From Sedimenticola sp. (lineage in GTDB: Bacteria > Pseudomonadota > Gammaproteobacteria > Chromatiales > Chromatiaceae), in assembly GCA_011051655.1 (NCBI GenBank), contig DRKS01000030.1, positions 1 through 61,013 of the forward strand: 61,013 bases of DNA. Reading direction: 5' to 3'. A model generated the notes under the pieces. The model saw only the letters and a list, made by a program, of their open reading frames with translations. It made no database searches and had not been told where the DNA came from. Both the position numbers and the translations under genes were made by a program. The number at the start of each line of letters is the position of its first letter. Position 1 is the first letter of the stretch. This document shows, piece by piece, positions 1 to 7,807 of this stretch.

Positions 1-110
1 ATTTTTGGGGCAAGCTGGCGAAGCAGGTTGGACGATCGGCCGCCGAAGCATAGCCGTAGCTATGCTTCAAGGCTGATCGTTCAAGATGCGAAGCCAGATT
101 GTTCCAAAAA
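1..110. repeat. 110-bp imperfect palindrome (hairpin element)
   Basis: The outer arms TTTTTGG (2-8) and CCAAAAA (104-110) are complementary. An inner pair at 32-40 and 72-80 matches with one G-T pair, and the centre is a perfect 10-bp stem (45-54 with 59-68) around the loop CGTA. No reading frame of note runs through it. The architecture (long nested foldback with a CATAG-type core) resembles the larger elements at 3112, 13826 and 42320, but the termini differ. It may be a MITE or a strong hairpin terminator for a gene outside the window. Confidence 0.75.
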
Positions 111-203
111 CCAAATAGGACAGAGTATAAATTAACCGCCATCACTTTATGAGGCTAAGTACATTGAATTTCATAAATTTCTCAATTAACCGGGTCCGCC
201 TGG

Positions 204-220
204 TGAGAAATGCGGGTTAA
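204..220 (+). repeat. 17-bp repeat TGAGAAATGCGGGTTAA, copy 1
   Basis: The identical 17 bases occur again at 41664-41680, where the TGA is the pilT stop codon. Here the copy lies about 45 bases upstream of the HD-GYP gene, in an otherwise AT-rich leader. Nearby TTTCTCA (177-183) and TGAGAAA (204-210) are inverted and could form a stem. The function is unknown. Confidence 0.5.
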
Positions 221-265
221 AGAAAAATAGCGGACAAGCCCTAAAAATGGAAGAGACACAGGAAG

Positions 266-1756
266 ATGTTAAAGCCGAGCATCAAGACAGTCACCACCAA
301 GAAGCTGCTGACATTTCTGATCCTGGCGGCCGTCATGATGACCGTTGTCATCGCGTTCAACTTCAGGGCCCTTTCCCACAACATCGTAAAAAATGAAGCC
401 ACGGCGGTTTCCGAAATCATCAAGGCCGGGCTGACCGCCCACATGAAGGCCGGGATCATGGACAAAAGGGACTATTTTTTGAACGAAATCAAAACAGCCC
501 ACGACATCAACCGGATCGCCATCATCCGGGGTCCCGCGGTCAACAGGCAATTTGGATCCGGCCGCCTGGAAAAGGAGATGGGCCCCCTGGCCGAGAAGGT
601 TTTCCGGACCAGGACGCCGGAATTCATTATCGACGACTTTGGCGCCACACCCACCATCCGCGCGATCATACCCTATATCGCCAGCATGCAGGGCGGATTG
701 AATTGCCTTGGCTGTCATAAAGTGGAAGAGGGAACCGTGCTCGGCGCCGTGGATATCGAGCTGGATGTCACCAAGTACCGCACCATGGCGTCATGGATAC
801 TGATGGTGCTGCTGGTGGCCTCGCTGGCGCTCATATTGCTGATCGTCATGAATACCTTGAGAACGGTGCAGGTGTATATCAAGGATCCGCTGGAGAGCCT
901 GATCGAAAGGGCCAGGGTGGCCTATGAAAAGCACAAGCCGGTCAATCCGGAGCGGTTTTCCACCCTTGAATTTGAAAATGTCGCCAAAGAGATCAACCTG
1001 TTCAACAGGGATATCATCGCCAATCAGGAGCTGCTCAAGCAGTTGAACCACAGCCTGGTGGAACTCAATAACGAAATAGAGGACACCCTGCGGGAAACCG
1101 TATTCACCATGGGTGTGATAGAGGAGCAGCGGTCCAAGGAGACGAAGAACCACACCAGGCGGGTCACCGAATACAGCAGGCTGCTGGCCTCCAGGCTGGG
1201 ACTGCCGGAGCGGGATGTCGAATTGATCGCCTCGGCCGCCCCCCTGCATGACATCGGCAAGCTGGGCATCCCGGATGAGATACTGCTCAAGCCGGGCAAG
1301 CTCAGCGAAAAGGAGTTCGAGGCGATGCAGAACCATACGGCCATCGGTTATTCCATGCTGGCTCACTCAGAGCGTGATATTTTGAAAGCGGCCGCTGTGA
1401 TTGCGCATCAGCATCATGAGAAATGGGATGGAACGGGTTATCCATGGGGGCTGCAGGGGGAGGATATCCATATCTACGGGAGAATCGTCGGGCTGGTCGA
1501 TGTGTTCGATGCCCTGCTGTCCCGGCGCCACTATAAGGCCGCCTGGCCGCTGGACGAGGTGGTGGCGTGGATAAAGAAGGAGAGCGGCCGGCACTTTGAT
1601 CCCGCCCTGGTGGATGTCTTGCTGGAGAATGTGGATGAGTTTGCCGCCATAGGGGCCCGCTATGGCTCGAATGGGGGTGAAGGGGAAAACAGCGCTAAAG
1701 CGGCCGATGCCGGCGCTGCCGGCGTCAGTGCACCAACTGGTTCATTTCAAAAATAG
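266..1756 (+). CDS. Membrane HD-GYP phosphodiesterase with periplasmic CxxCH (heme c) motif
   Basis: The 496-aa protein has a TM segment at about residues 14-32, then a periplasmic region carrying C147-L-G-C150-H151, a second TM at about 174-196, and a charged linker. A C-terminal HD-GYP domain follows, with the metal-binding pair H328-D329 and the signature HHEKWDGTGYP at 383-393. HD-GYP proteins hydrolyse cyclic di-GMP in the cytoplasm. A CxxCH in a periplasmic sensor normally anchors a c-type heme, so redox state or a gas ligand may control turnover (inference). The start ATG has a GGAAGAG ribosome site 10 bases upstream. The last 32 bases overlap the end of the convergent gspF. Confidence 0.9.
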   Translation: MLKPSIKTVTTKKLLTFLILAAVMMTVVIAFNFRALSHNIVKNEATAVSEIIKAGLTAHMKAGIMDKRDYFLNEIKTAHDINRIAIIRGPAVNRQFGSGRLEKEMGPLAEKVFRTRTPEFIIDDFGATPTIRAIIPYIASMQGGLNCLGCHKVEEGTVLGAVDIELDVTKYRTMASWILMVLLVASLALILLIVMNTLRTVQVYIKDPLESLIERARVAYEKHKPVNPERFSTLEFENVAKEINLFNRDIIANQELLKQLNHSLVELNNEIEDTLRETVFTMGVIEEQRSKETKNHTRRVTEYSRLLASRLGLPERDVELIASAAPLHDIGKLGIPDEILLKPGKLSEKEFEAMQNHTAIGYSMLAHSERDILKAAAVIAHQHHEKWDGTGYPWGLQGEDIHIYGRIVGLVDVFDALLSRRHYKAAWPLDEVVAWIKKESGRHFDPALVDVLLENVDEFAAIGARYGSNGGEGENSAKAADAGAAGVSAPTGSFQK

Positions 1757-2936
1757 GCAGCAGGATGGCGATGACGATGGTCAGGACCACCCCCCCCATA
1801 AACAGGATCAGCAACGGTTCGAACACGCCCACCAGCATCTCGGCCATGGCCTGGACCTCCCGCTGCTGATTGTCGGCGGCGCTTTCGAGCATCTTGGGCA
1901 ACTGGCCGCTGGTTTCGCCGCTGGCGATGAGATGGACCGTGATGGGGGGGAACAGCCTGGTCTGCTGTAGCGCATGGCTGAGGCTGTCGCCCTCGCGCAC
2001 CCGCACGGCCGTGGTCTCCACCGCCCTGCGCATGGGCAGGTTGGGCAGGACCTGGCTGGCGATGCGCAGGGATTCCAGCAACTCCACCCCGCTGCCGGAG
2101 AGGATGGCCAGGGTGCGGGTGAAGCGGGCGGTGTTGGAGCCCCGCACGAAGTGGGAGATCAGCGGCAGCCGCAGTTGCATGGCCTGATGGGCGAAGCGGA
2201 CGGCCTCGATGCGGAGCAGGGCCGTGGCGGCGGCCCAGGCGGCCACCATTCCGCCCAGCACCAAAAGCCCGTACTCGCGCAGGAAATCGCTGGCGGCGAT
2301 GAGCCAGCGGGTGAGGATCGGCAACTCCTGCCCCAGGTTGTCGAACACCCCGACGATCTCCGGCACCACATAGGTGAGCAGGCCGATCACCACCAGGATG
2401 GAGATCAGGGTCAGGAGAACGGGATAGATCATGGCCAGCTGGATCTTCTGTCTCAACTGCTCCCGGGTCTCCACGTACTCCGCCAGCTTCTCCAGCACGA
2501 AATCCAGCTTGCCGGAGGATTCGCCGGCGTCCACCGTGGCCCGGTAGAGCTGGGGAAAGGCATTGGGAAAATTGGCCAGGGCATTGGACAGGCTCTGGCC
2601 TTCCAGCACCCGTGAGCGCACCCCCAGGATGATTCGCCGGATACGGCCCTTGTCCGTCTGCTGGGACACCGCCTGCAGGGCCTCCTCCAGGGGCATGCCG
2701 GAGCGGCTGAGGGTGGCCAGCTGGCGGGTTACCAGGGCCAGGTCCCGGGTGCTGATGCCGCGGCCGCCGAAGGACGCCTGCTGGCGCGACTCCCGGTTGG
2801 TGACGGCCTCCACCGAAAGGGGGCTGAGCCCCTTTTCACGCAGCAGCTGGCGCGCCAGCCGCGGCGTATCGCTTTCGATAATGCCTTTTTTCTGGCGGCC
2901 CTGCTGGTCCAGCGCCTGGTATTCAAATGCGCCCAA
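1725..2936 (-). CDS. gspF: T2SS inner-membrane platform protein GspF
   Basis: A 403-aa polytopic protein with two repeated T2SSF domains (about residues 60-185 and 265-385) and hydrophobic segments near 160-185, 210-230 and 365-390. This is normal for the platform protein that couples the GspE ATPase to pseudopilus assembly. I place the start at TTG 2936 because the protein then begins GAFEYQAL, the usual GspF N terminus, and an AGGTAAG ribosome site sits just upstream. An in-frame ATG at 2996 would add 20 residues encoded by one arm of a REP element. The gene is separated from gspE by about 340 bp of repeats and may need its own promoter. Confidence 0.93.
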   Translation of the reverse strand: MGAFEYQALDQQGRQKKGIIESDTPRLARQLLREKGLSPLSVEAVTNRESRQQASFGGRGISTRDLALVTRQLATLSRSGMPLEEALQAVSQQTDKGRIRRIILGVRSRVLEGQSLSNALANFPNAFPQLYRATVDAGESSGKLDFVLEKLAEYVETREQLRQKIQLAMIYPVLLTLISILVVIGLLTYVVPEIVGVFDNLGQELPILTRWLIAASDFLREYGLLVLGGMVAAWAAATALLRIEAVRFAHQAMQLRLPLISHFVRGSNTARFTRTLAILSGSGVELLESLRIASQVLPNLPMRRAVETTAVRVREGDSLSHALQQTRLFPPITVHLIASGETSGQLPKMLESAADNQQREVQAMAEMLVGVFEPLLILFMGGVVLTIVIAILLPIFEMNQLVH

Positions 2937-3272
2937 AGTTCTTACCTGCGTCCGGAAACGGTGCTTTTCTCTTCGCGGCTGAAGCCGCTCCCACAAAATA
3001 AGCTCTGAATTCAGTGGGGTGTAGGAGCGGCTTCAGCCGCGAACGAATCTCGCACATGGTTTCCGGATATTAACTGCAACCGCTTATGCCGTCGCTGCTT
3101 GAAAATAGCCTAGGAGCCTGTCGGGTTTAGGTGATCGTAGCGAGGGAAAGCCATTTTGAGTCAGATTTTTTGATTGAATGAGGCGAATATTGAGCATATT
3201 TAACGAATTCAATCGGGAAATCTGGCCAAAATGGCTTTTCCGCAGTAGATTCATCCTAAATCCGACAGGCTC
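2937..3272. other. Gene-free spacer between gspE and gspF filled with repeats
   Basis: These 336 bases contain the REP pair at 2972-3043 and a complete MITE-like palindrome at 3112-3274. The only other content is about 70 bases of unremarkable sequence (3044-3111) in which I see no coding signal. A gspF promoter would have to lie in the minus-strand sequence here; I could not identify a convincing one. Confidence 0.7.
2972..3043. repeat. REP-like inverted pair
   Basis: Two inverted copies of a unit containing GCGGCTTCAGCCGC lie at 2972-2992 and 3022-3043, about 30 bases apart. Each copy is itself a short hairpin (GCGGCT with AGCCGC around two bases). The unit GTAGGAGCGGCTTCAGCCGCGA has the form of REP sequences common in Pseudomonas and other gammaproteobacteria. 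It sits at the 5' end of gspF and accounts for the spurious N-terminal extension of that frame. Confidence 0.85.
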
Positions 3273-3274
3273 CT
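3112..3274 (+). repeat. MITE-like palindromic element, copy A
   Basis: A 163-bp element bounded by the 20-bp inverted ends AGGAGCCTGTCGGGTTTAGG and CCTAAATCCGACAGGCTCCT. Inside are two further paired arms, AAAGCCATTTT with AAAATGGCTTT and CAGATTTTTTGATTGAAT with ATTCAATCGGGAAATCTG, around a loop that begins GAGGCG. All four non-Watson-Crick positions in these stems are G-T on the plus strand. The right end overlaps the TAG stop codon of gspE (minus strand). It has no coding capacity, so any movement would need a transposase supplied in trans. Confidence 0.88.
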
Positions 3275-4787
3275 AGTCCTCATGGGTCACGCGCACCACC
3301 TCCTCCAGGCTGGTCTCGCCGCTGAGGGCCTTGTCCTGGGCGTTTTGCCGGATGCTCCGGGAGAAGGTGCGGGCGTGCCGCTCCAGTTCGTGCTCCGCGG
3401 CGCCGTCGTGGATGAGTTCCTGCATCTTGTCATCCACCGTGACCAGCTCGAAGATGCCGGCGCGGCCGCGGTAGCCCTGGTGACTGCAGGCCTTGCATCC
3501 TTTGGGCCGGTACAGGGTGATGGTCTGCCCCGGCTCGGGTTCGATGTCGAGGGTGGCCAGTTCCGCCGCGCTGGCGGTGTAGGCCTGCTTGCAGTCCGGG
3601 CAGAGCCGGCGCAGCAGCCGCTGGGCCAGCACGCCGATGATGCTGGAGGACAACAGGAAGGGCTCCACCCCCATGTCGCGCAGCCGGGTGATGGCCCCCA
3701 CCGCCGTGTTGGTGTGCAGGGTGGAGAGCACCAGATGCCCGGTCAGGCTGGCCTGGACGGCGATTTCCACCGTCTCCAGGTCACGGATCTCGCCCACCAT
3801 CACGATGTCCGGGTCCTGGCGCAGAATGGCGCGCAGCCCCCGGGCGAAGCTCATGTCCACCTTGGGGTTGACCTGGGTCTGGCCGATGCCGTCCAGGTGA
3901 TATTCGATGGGGTCCTCCACCGTGAGGATGTTTCTTTTGCGGTCGTTGAGCTGGCTGAGCACGGCGTACAGGGTGGTGGTCTTGCCCGAGCCGGTGGGTC
4001 CGGTGACCAGGATGATGCCATGGGGCCGGTGGATCAGGGACTCCAGCGCCGCCAGCTCCTCCGGGTTGGCGCCCAGGTGCTTGAGATCCAGGCGCCCGGC
4101 CTGCTTGTCCAGCAGGCGCATCACCACCCGTTCGCCGTGGGCGGACGGCAGGGTGGAGACCCGCACGTCCACCGCCCGGCCGCCAATGCGCAGGGATATG
4201 CGGCCGTCCTGGGGCAGGCGCTTTTCGGCGATATCCAACTTGGCCATGACCTTGAGGCGGGAGATGACCATGGGGGCCAGGGCCCGCTTGGGTTGCAGCA
4301 CCTCGCGCAGCACCCCGTCCACCCGCAGGCGCACCGTCATGCGGTCCTCGAAGGGCTCGATATGGACATCCGAGGCGCTCTCCTTTACCGCCTGGGCCAG
4401 CAGGGCGTTGATGAGACGGATGATGGGGGCCTCGTCGGCGCTCTCCAGCAGGTCCTCCGGTTCCGGCAGGTCCTGGGCGATTGCGTTCAGGTCCAGGTCG
4501 TCGCCGATGTCGTCCATCATCTGCTGGGCCTGGATGGAACCCTGCTCGTAGGTGCGCTGCATCAGGGCGCTGAACTCGTCCTCGGAGAGGGGCTCGAAGC
4601 GGACCGGGACGCCGAGAAAGCGCCGGGCCTCGGCCAGGGCCAGGGCGGGGGTGTCCGGCAGATGGGCGATGACGGCACCTGCTTCGTCCCCCTGCCGGAT
4701 CAGCACGCCGTGGCGCTTGGCAAAGCTGTAGGGCAGGGTAGGATGCGTTGGGGGGGCGCCTGGCTGGTCACTCGGGAGTTCTGGCAT
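3273..4787 (-). CDS. gspE: T2SS assembly ATPase GspE
   Basis: A 504-aa cytoplasmic secretion ATPase that powers pseudopilus growth. It has an N-terminal GspE/PilB domain (about 20-130) and a catalytic domain with Walker A GPTGSGKTT near residue 260. Asp and His boxes follow (EDPIEY, GEIRDLETVE, LSTLHTN). A metal-binding tetracysteine module (CPDC ... CKAC) near residues 395-440 is typical of true GspE rather than PilT. The ATG directly abuts the gspD stop codon (4788-4790), so the two are translationally coupled. The TAG stop overlaps the end of MITE copy A, but the C terminus (EEVVRVTHED) looks complete. Confidence 0.97.
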   Translation of the reverse strand: MPELPSDQPGAPPTHPTLPYSFAKRHGVLIRQGDEAGAVIAHLPDTPALALAEARRFLGVPVRFEPLSEDEFSALMQRTYEQGSIQAQQMMDDIGDDLDLNAIAQDLPEPEDLLESADEAPIIRLINALLAQAVKESASDVHIEPFEDRMTVRLRVDGVLREVLQPKRALAPMVISRLKVMAKLDIAEKRLPQDGRISLRIGGRAVDVRVSTLPSAHGERVVMRLLDKQAGRLDLKHLGANPEELAALESLIHRPHGIILVTGPTGSGKTTTLYAVLSQLNDRKRNILTVEDPIEYHLDGIGQTQVNPKVDMSFARGLRAILRQDPDIVMVGEIRDLETVEIAVQASLTGHLVLSTLHTNTAVGAITRLRDMGVEPFLLSSSIIGVLAQRLLRRLCPDCKQAYTASAAELATLDIEPEPGQTITLYRPKGCKACSHQGYRGRAGIFELVTVDDKMQELIHDGAAEHELERHARTFSRSIRQNAQDKALSGETSLEEVVRVTHED

Positions 4788-6665
4788 TTACTCTGCCTGG
4801 CCGGGCGGCGGGGTCTGGGGCTCCAGGGCGGGCAGCAGTGGCGTCTCATTGTCCGGCAGCAGCCTGAACGTGCTCTCCTTCGAGCCCTTGCGGATGCCCT
4901 CTTGCACCCCCCGTATATAGCGGTACTTGCTGTTGGTCAGTTGCATGCTGGTGCGCCGGTCCCGGACGATCTCGGGGCGCAGAAAGACCATCAGGTTCTT
5001 CTTCACCGAGGTGTTGGAGGTGACCCTGAACAGGTTGCCCAGCAGCGGGATATCGCCCAGCAGGGGCACCTTGTGGACCGACCCCTGGAGCCGTTCCTCG
5101 ATGAGTCCCCCCAGGACGATGGTCTGCCTGTCGTCCACCAGGATGGTGGTCTCGATATTGCGTTTTTTTGTCGAGATATCCGCCGCCTCCCCCTTGGGCT
5201 GCACGCTGGAGACCTCCTGCTGGATCTTCAGCTTGATGGTGTCCCCTTCATTGATCTGCGGCACCACGGTGAGCTTGATGCCCACGTCATGGCGTTCGAT
5301 GGTCTGGAAGGGGTTGGTGGAGGTGTTGCCGGTTTGGGTGGTGTAGTTGCCGGTGACGAAGGGCACGTTCTCGCCCACGACGATGGACGCCTCCTCGTTG
5401 TCCAGGGTGAGCAGGGAAGGGGTCGAGAGGATGTTGGTGTCGTCGTCCGTTATAAGGGCGCTGATCAGCGCCCGCAGGCTGCCGCCCCTGTAATAGCCCA
5501 GGCTGAATCCGGGGAGCCCGAATTGAAAGTCATCGGCGGATTTGATGAAGCTTATGGCCTCCCCGCTGCTGGGTTGCGAACTCTGCCACTGGACACCGAG
5601 GTTCGCCGCCTTGTCGTCGGAGAGCTCGGCGATGATGGCCTCGATATAGACCTGGGCGCGCCGGATATCCAGTTGGTTGATGACGCTTCTCAGGGTCTGC
5701 ATGATGGCGGGGGGGGCGGTGACCACCAGGGCGTTGGTGGCCTCGTCGGCCTGGATATCGAACGGCGGCTTTTGTTGCTTCTGCTGCTTGGCCTCGGCTC
5801 CCGCCTCGATCTGCTTGGTGCCGACGCCCTCCAGTACGGCCTTCAGGTCCTTGGCCTGGGCATAGCGCAGGTAGAACACCTCGATGTTGCCTTCCCGCTG
5901 GACCGGGGTGTCGAGGTGGGCGATCAGGGCGCGCAGCTCCAGGCGCAGGTCCGGGTCACCGCCCAGCAGGATGCTGTTGGTGCGCGGATCGGCCACCAGC
6001 GCCGGCTGCTGGCCCGGCGGTTTTCCCTGCCCGCCCTTTGCGGCGCTGCCCCGCAAGGCGCTGAGGACCTGCACCAGCTCGGTGGCGTTGGCGTATTCGA
6101 GCTTGATGATCTCGATTTCCTGATCGCTGGGCTGGTCGATGCGCCGGATAATGCCGATGATGCGGTTCATGTTGGCCACCGAATCGGAAATGATCAGGGT
6201 GTTACTGTTGGCGTGCACGCCCAGGTGCGCCTGCTGGGGCATCAGGGGGCGCAGGATGGGCACCAGCTGGGAGGCCATGACGTGCTTGACCTCCACCACG
6301 CGGGTGGCGGTTTCGTCGGTGTTCCTTTCCCGGGCCTGGAGGGTGCGGATGTTGTCCTGCTTCGCCACCGTCATGGGCACGATCTTGTCCACATCACCGC
6401 TGGGCACCACCGCGAAACCGTGCACCTTGAGCACGGAGAGAAAGATATCGTAGATGTGCTTGCGGTCGCTGGGGCTTGCCGAAATCACCGTGACCTTGCC
6501 CTTTACCCTGGGATCCACGATGAAGTTCTTGCCCGTCATTTCCGAGACCGTATTGATCAGCACCCGGATATCGGCATTGTTCAGGTTGAGCGTCAGCGTC
6601 TCTTCCGCCCATGCGGGCAGGGAGACGGCAACGGCCAGGATGATGAACTGTAGGCGTTTTAACAT
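4788..6665 (-). CDS. gspD: T2SS outer-membrane secretin GspD
   Basis: A 625-aa secretin. A signal peptide (MLKRLQFIILAVAVSLPAWA) precedes the N0 domain (LNLNNADIRVLINTVSEMTG), three N domains and the C-terminal secretin domain with VPLLGDIPLLGNLF. It forms the multimeric outer-membrane channel of the T2SS. I chose the ATG at 6665 because it gives a proper signal peptide; an in-frame ATG at 6752 would put 29 polar residues in front of it. Neither start has a strong ribosome site. It lies between gspC and gspE in the usual order. Confidence 0.96.
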   Translation of the reverse strand: MLKRLQFIILAVAVSLPAWAEETLTLNLNNADIRVLINTVSEMTGKNFIVDPRVKGKVTVISASPSDRKHIYDIFLSVLKVHGFAVVPSGDVDKIVPMTVAKQDNIRTLQARERNTDETATRVVEVKHVMASQLVPILRPLMPQQAHLGVHANSNTLIISDSVANMNRIIGIIRRIDQPSDQEIEIIKLEYANATELVQVLSALRGSAAKGGQGKPPGQQPALVADPRTNSILLGGDPDLRLELRALIAHLDTPVQREGNIEVFYLRYAQAKDLKAVLEGVGTKQIEAGAEAKQQKQQKPPFDIQADEATNALVVTAPPAIMQTLRSVINQLDIRRAQVYIEAIIAELSDDKAANLGVQWQSSQPSSGEAISFIKSADDFQFGLPGFSLGYYRGGSLRALISALITDDDTNILSTPSLLTLDNEEASIVVGENVPFVTGNYTTQTGNTSTNPFQTIERHDVGIKLTVVPQINEGDTIKLKIQQEVSSVQPKGEAADISTKKRNIETTILVDDRQTIVLGGLIEERLQGSVHKVPLLGDIPLLGNLFRVTSNTSVKKNLMVFLRPEIVRDRRTSMQLTNSKYRYIRGVQEGIRKGSKESTFRLLPDNETPLLPALEPQTPPPGQAE

Positions 6666-6794
6666 GCGCTGTATTTTTTGTTTCAAGGGCTGCTGTGGCG
6701 TCCTGGAGCGATTGGCGGGAAACCGGTCATTATGCGGGAAACCCTGATGCATTCAAGTTATCTGAGTCATCCCAGGGCGCAAGGCGCTTCCCCG

Positions 6795-7454
6795 CTACCT
6801 TGGGGGCCTGGAAAATTTTTGCCTGATCCTTTTCATCTCTTCGATGAGGGCCCGCTGCTCCCGCCGCGCCGCGGGTGATCCGCCCGGCGCCGCGCCGGGG
6901 CCGGGTGAAGACATCTCATATGCCCGGTTTTTCTCCGGCCCGGCCCCCTCTTCAAGCGTCGGCCTCGGCAACTCCAGGGACTCGTGCCGGCCGTTGCGGC
7001 TGAGAATGACCCGGCGGGCCTCCACGGCATAGAGGGTGGCCCCTCCGGGGATCTCATCCCCTATCCGGTACAGCCTCTGGTCTTTGTCCGGCGTGCTGAT
7101 GATGGCCCAGCCCTCCTCCGTCGCCTTGTCCCCCAGGAAGGTTCCCTGAAGCGTCAGCTTCAGCCGGGTCGCCGGCGCTTCGATGAGTTGTGGCTTCGGC
7201 GCCGGCGCCTTGGCCCCGGGTTTGTGCTTTCCAAACAGATGCCAGCCGGGGATCCGGGTTATATCCAGGTCGTTTTGGAGGCCGGCCGGCCGGCTTTCTT
7301 CATACCCTGCAACGGGTTTGCCTCCCCTTGCTCCGTCACGGCCGCCGCGGACAATCTCCAGGCTGTTGGCACCGGTGAATACGAGCAGGGTGGCGGCGCC
7401 GAGTGATGCCCCGAGGGGCAGCAACCGACCTATGAAAGAGTGTCCGACAGTCAC
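6795..7454 (-). CDS. gspC: T2SS inner-membrane connector GspC (short form, no PDZ)
   Basis: A 219-aa protein with one N-terminal TM (about 10-30), then an HR domain containing PGWHLFG and the beta-rich stretch LKLTLQGTFLGDKATEEGWA. In this family the HR domain binds the N0 domain of GspD. After residue about 165 the chain is low-complexity (Pro/Gly/Ala/Arg) with no PDZ or coiled coil, so it is shorter than the E. coli-type protein. The start is a GTG with a poor ribosome site. It is the first gene of the minus-strand gspC-D-E(-F) arm and is divergent from gspG. Confidence 0.88.
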   Translation of the reverse strand: MTVGHSFIGRLLPLGASLGAATLLVFTGANSLEIVRGGRDGARGGKPVAGYEESRPAGLQNDLDITRIPGWHLFGKHKPGAKAPAPKPQLIEAPATRLKLTLQGTFLGDKATEEGWAIISTPDKDQRLYRIGDEIPGGATLYAVEARRVILSRNGRHESLELPRPTLEEGAGPEKNRAYEMSSPGPGAAPGGSPAARREQRALIEEMKRIRQKFSRPPR

Positions 7455-7556
7455 AGCGAATATCTGGATGGCGAAGGATTGAATTTATATGCGGCACACA
7501 GGCGAATTAATTTAGCACCTTAACAAATCCCCCTATTATATGGAATCGGGTGGGGA

Positions 7557-7688
7557 AAAATCCGCCGGGAGCGGATTTTCACGCCAGCCCCGGAGGGGTG
7601 AGGCGCAAGGATGCGCCGAATCAAAATCCGCCGGGAGCGGATTTTCACGCCAGCCCCGAAGGGGGGAGGCGCAGGGATGCGCCGAATA
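7557..7688. repeat. 66-bp tandem repeat, two copies
   Basis: Units at 7557-7622 and 7623-7688 differ at only a few positions. Each unit contains a small foldback (AAAATCCGC with GCGGATTTT around CGGGA) and a GGCGCA...TGCGCC inverted pair, so each copy can form two hairpins. The location between the divergent T2SS arms suggests either a regulatory role or a recombination scar. Confidence 0.85.
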
Positions 7689-7699
7689 AAAAGTGAACT

Positions 7700-7730
7700 T
7701 TGATACCGGGTGGCCGATATTGGTGATAAT
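7700..7730 (+). promoter_or_regulatory. Candidate sigma-70 promoter for gspG
   Basis: TTGATA (7700-7705) and GATAAT (7725-7730) are separated by 19 bases, slightly longer than ideal. The predicted start would leave a leader of about 70 bases before the gspG ATG at 7808. This is the best match in the spacer but remains a motif guess. Confidence 0.35.
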
Positions 7731-7807
7731 CTGTATGGTTTCGTTGTCCAAGGACGTGCGCGGCATCATATTGTCAGTTCAACCAGGAATCCGGAGGTAG
7801 AGGAAAA

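Larger units (their letters stand above)
7455..7807. promoter_or_regulatory. 353-bp divergent control region between gspC and gspG
   Basis: This spacer separates the two T2SS arms and must hold promoters for both. It contains an AT-rich block (7490-7545), two tandem copies of a 66-bp unit (7557-7688), a candidate plus-strand promoter (7700-7730) and a strong ribosome site GGAGGTAGAGG just before the gspG ATG. The frame that crosses the tandem repeat on the minus strand encodes only repeated peptides and is not a credible gene. Confidence 0.6.

Noticed and set aside
2937-2996. N-terminal extension of gspF from ATG 2996
   Set aside because: The extension is encoded by a REP arm, and the TTG at 2936 has a ribosome site and the family N terminus.
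3282-6653. Very long open frame on the plus strand opposite gspE/gspD
   Set aside because: It is antisense to two complete, strongly conserved genes, and its Gly/His/Gln/Leu-rich translation has no domain; it arises from high GC in the third position.
7557-7688. CRISPR-like repeat pair
   Set aside because: Only two directly abutting 66-bp units, no spacers and no cas genes.
7536-7769. Minus-strand frame crossing the 66-bp tandem repeat
   Set aside because: The peptide is just two repeats of the translated unit; this is a non-coding repeat in a promoter region.
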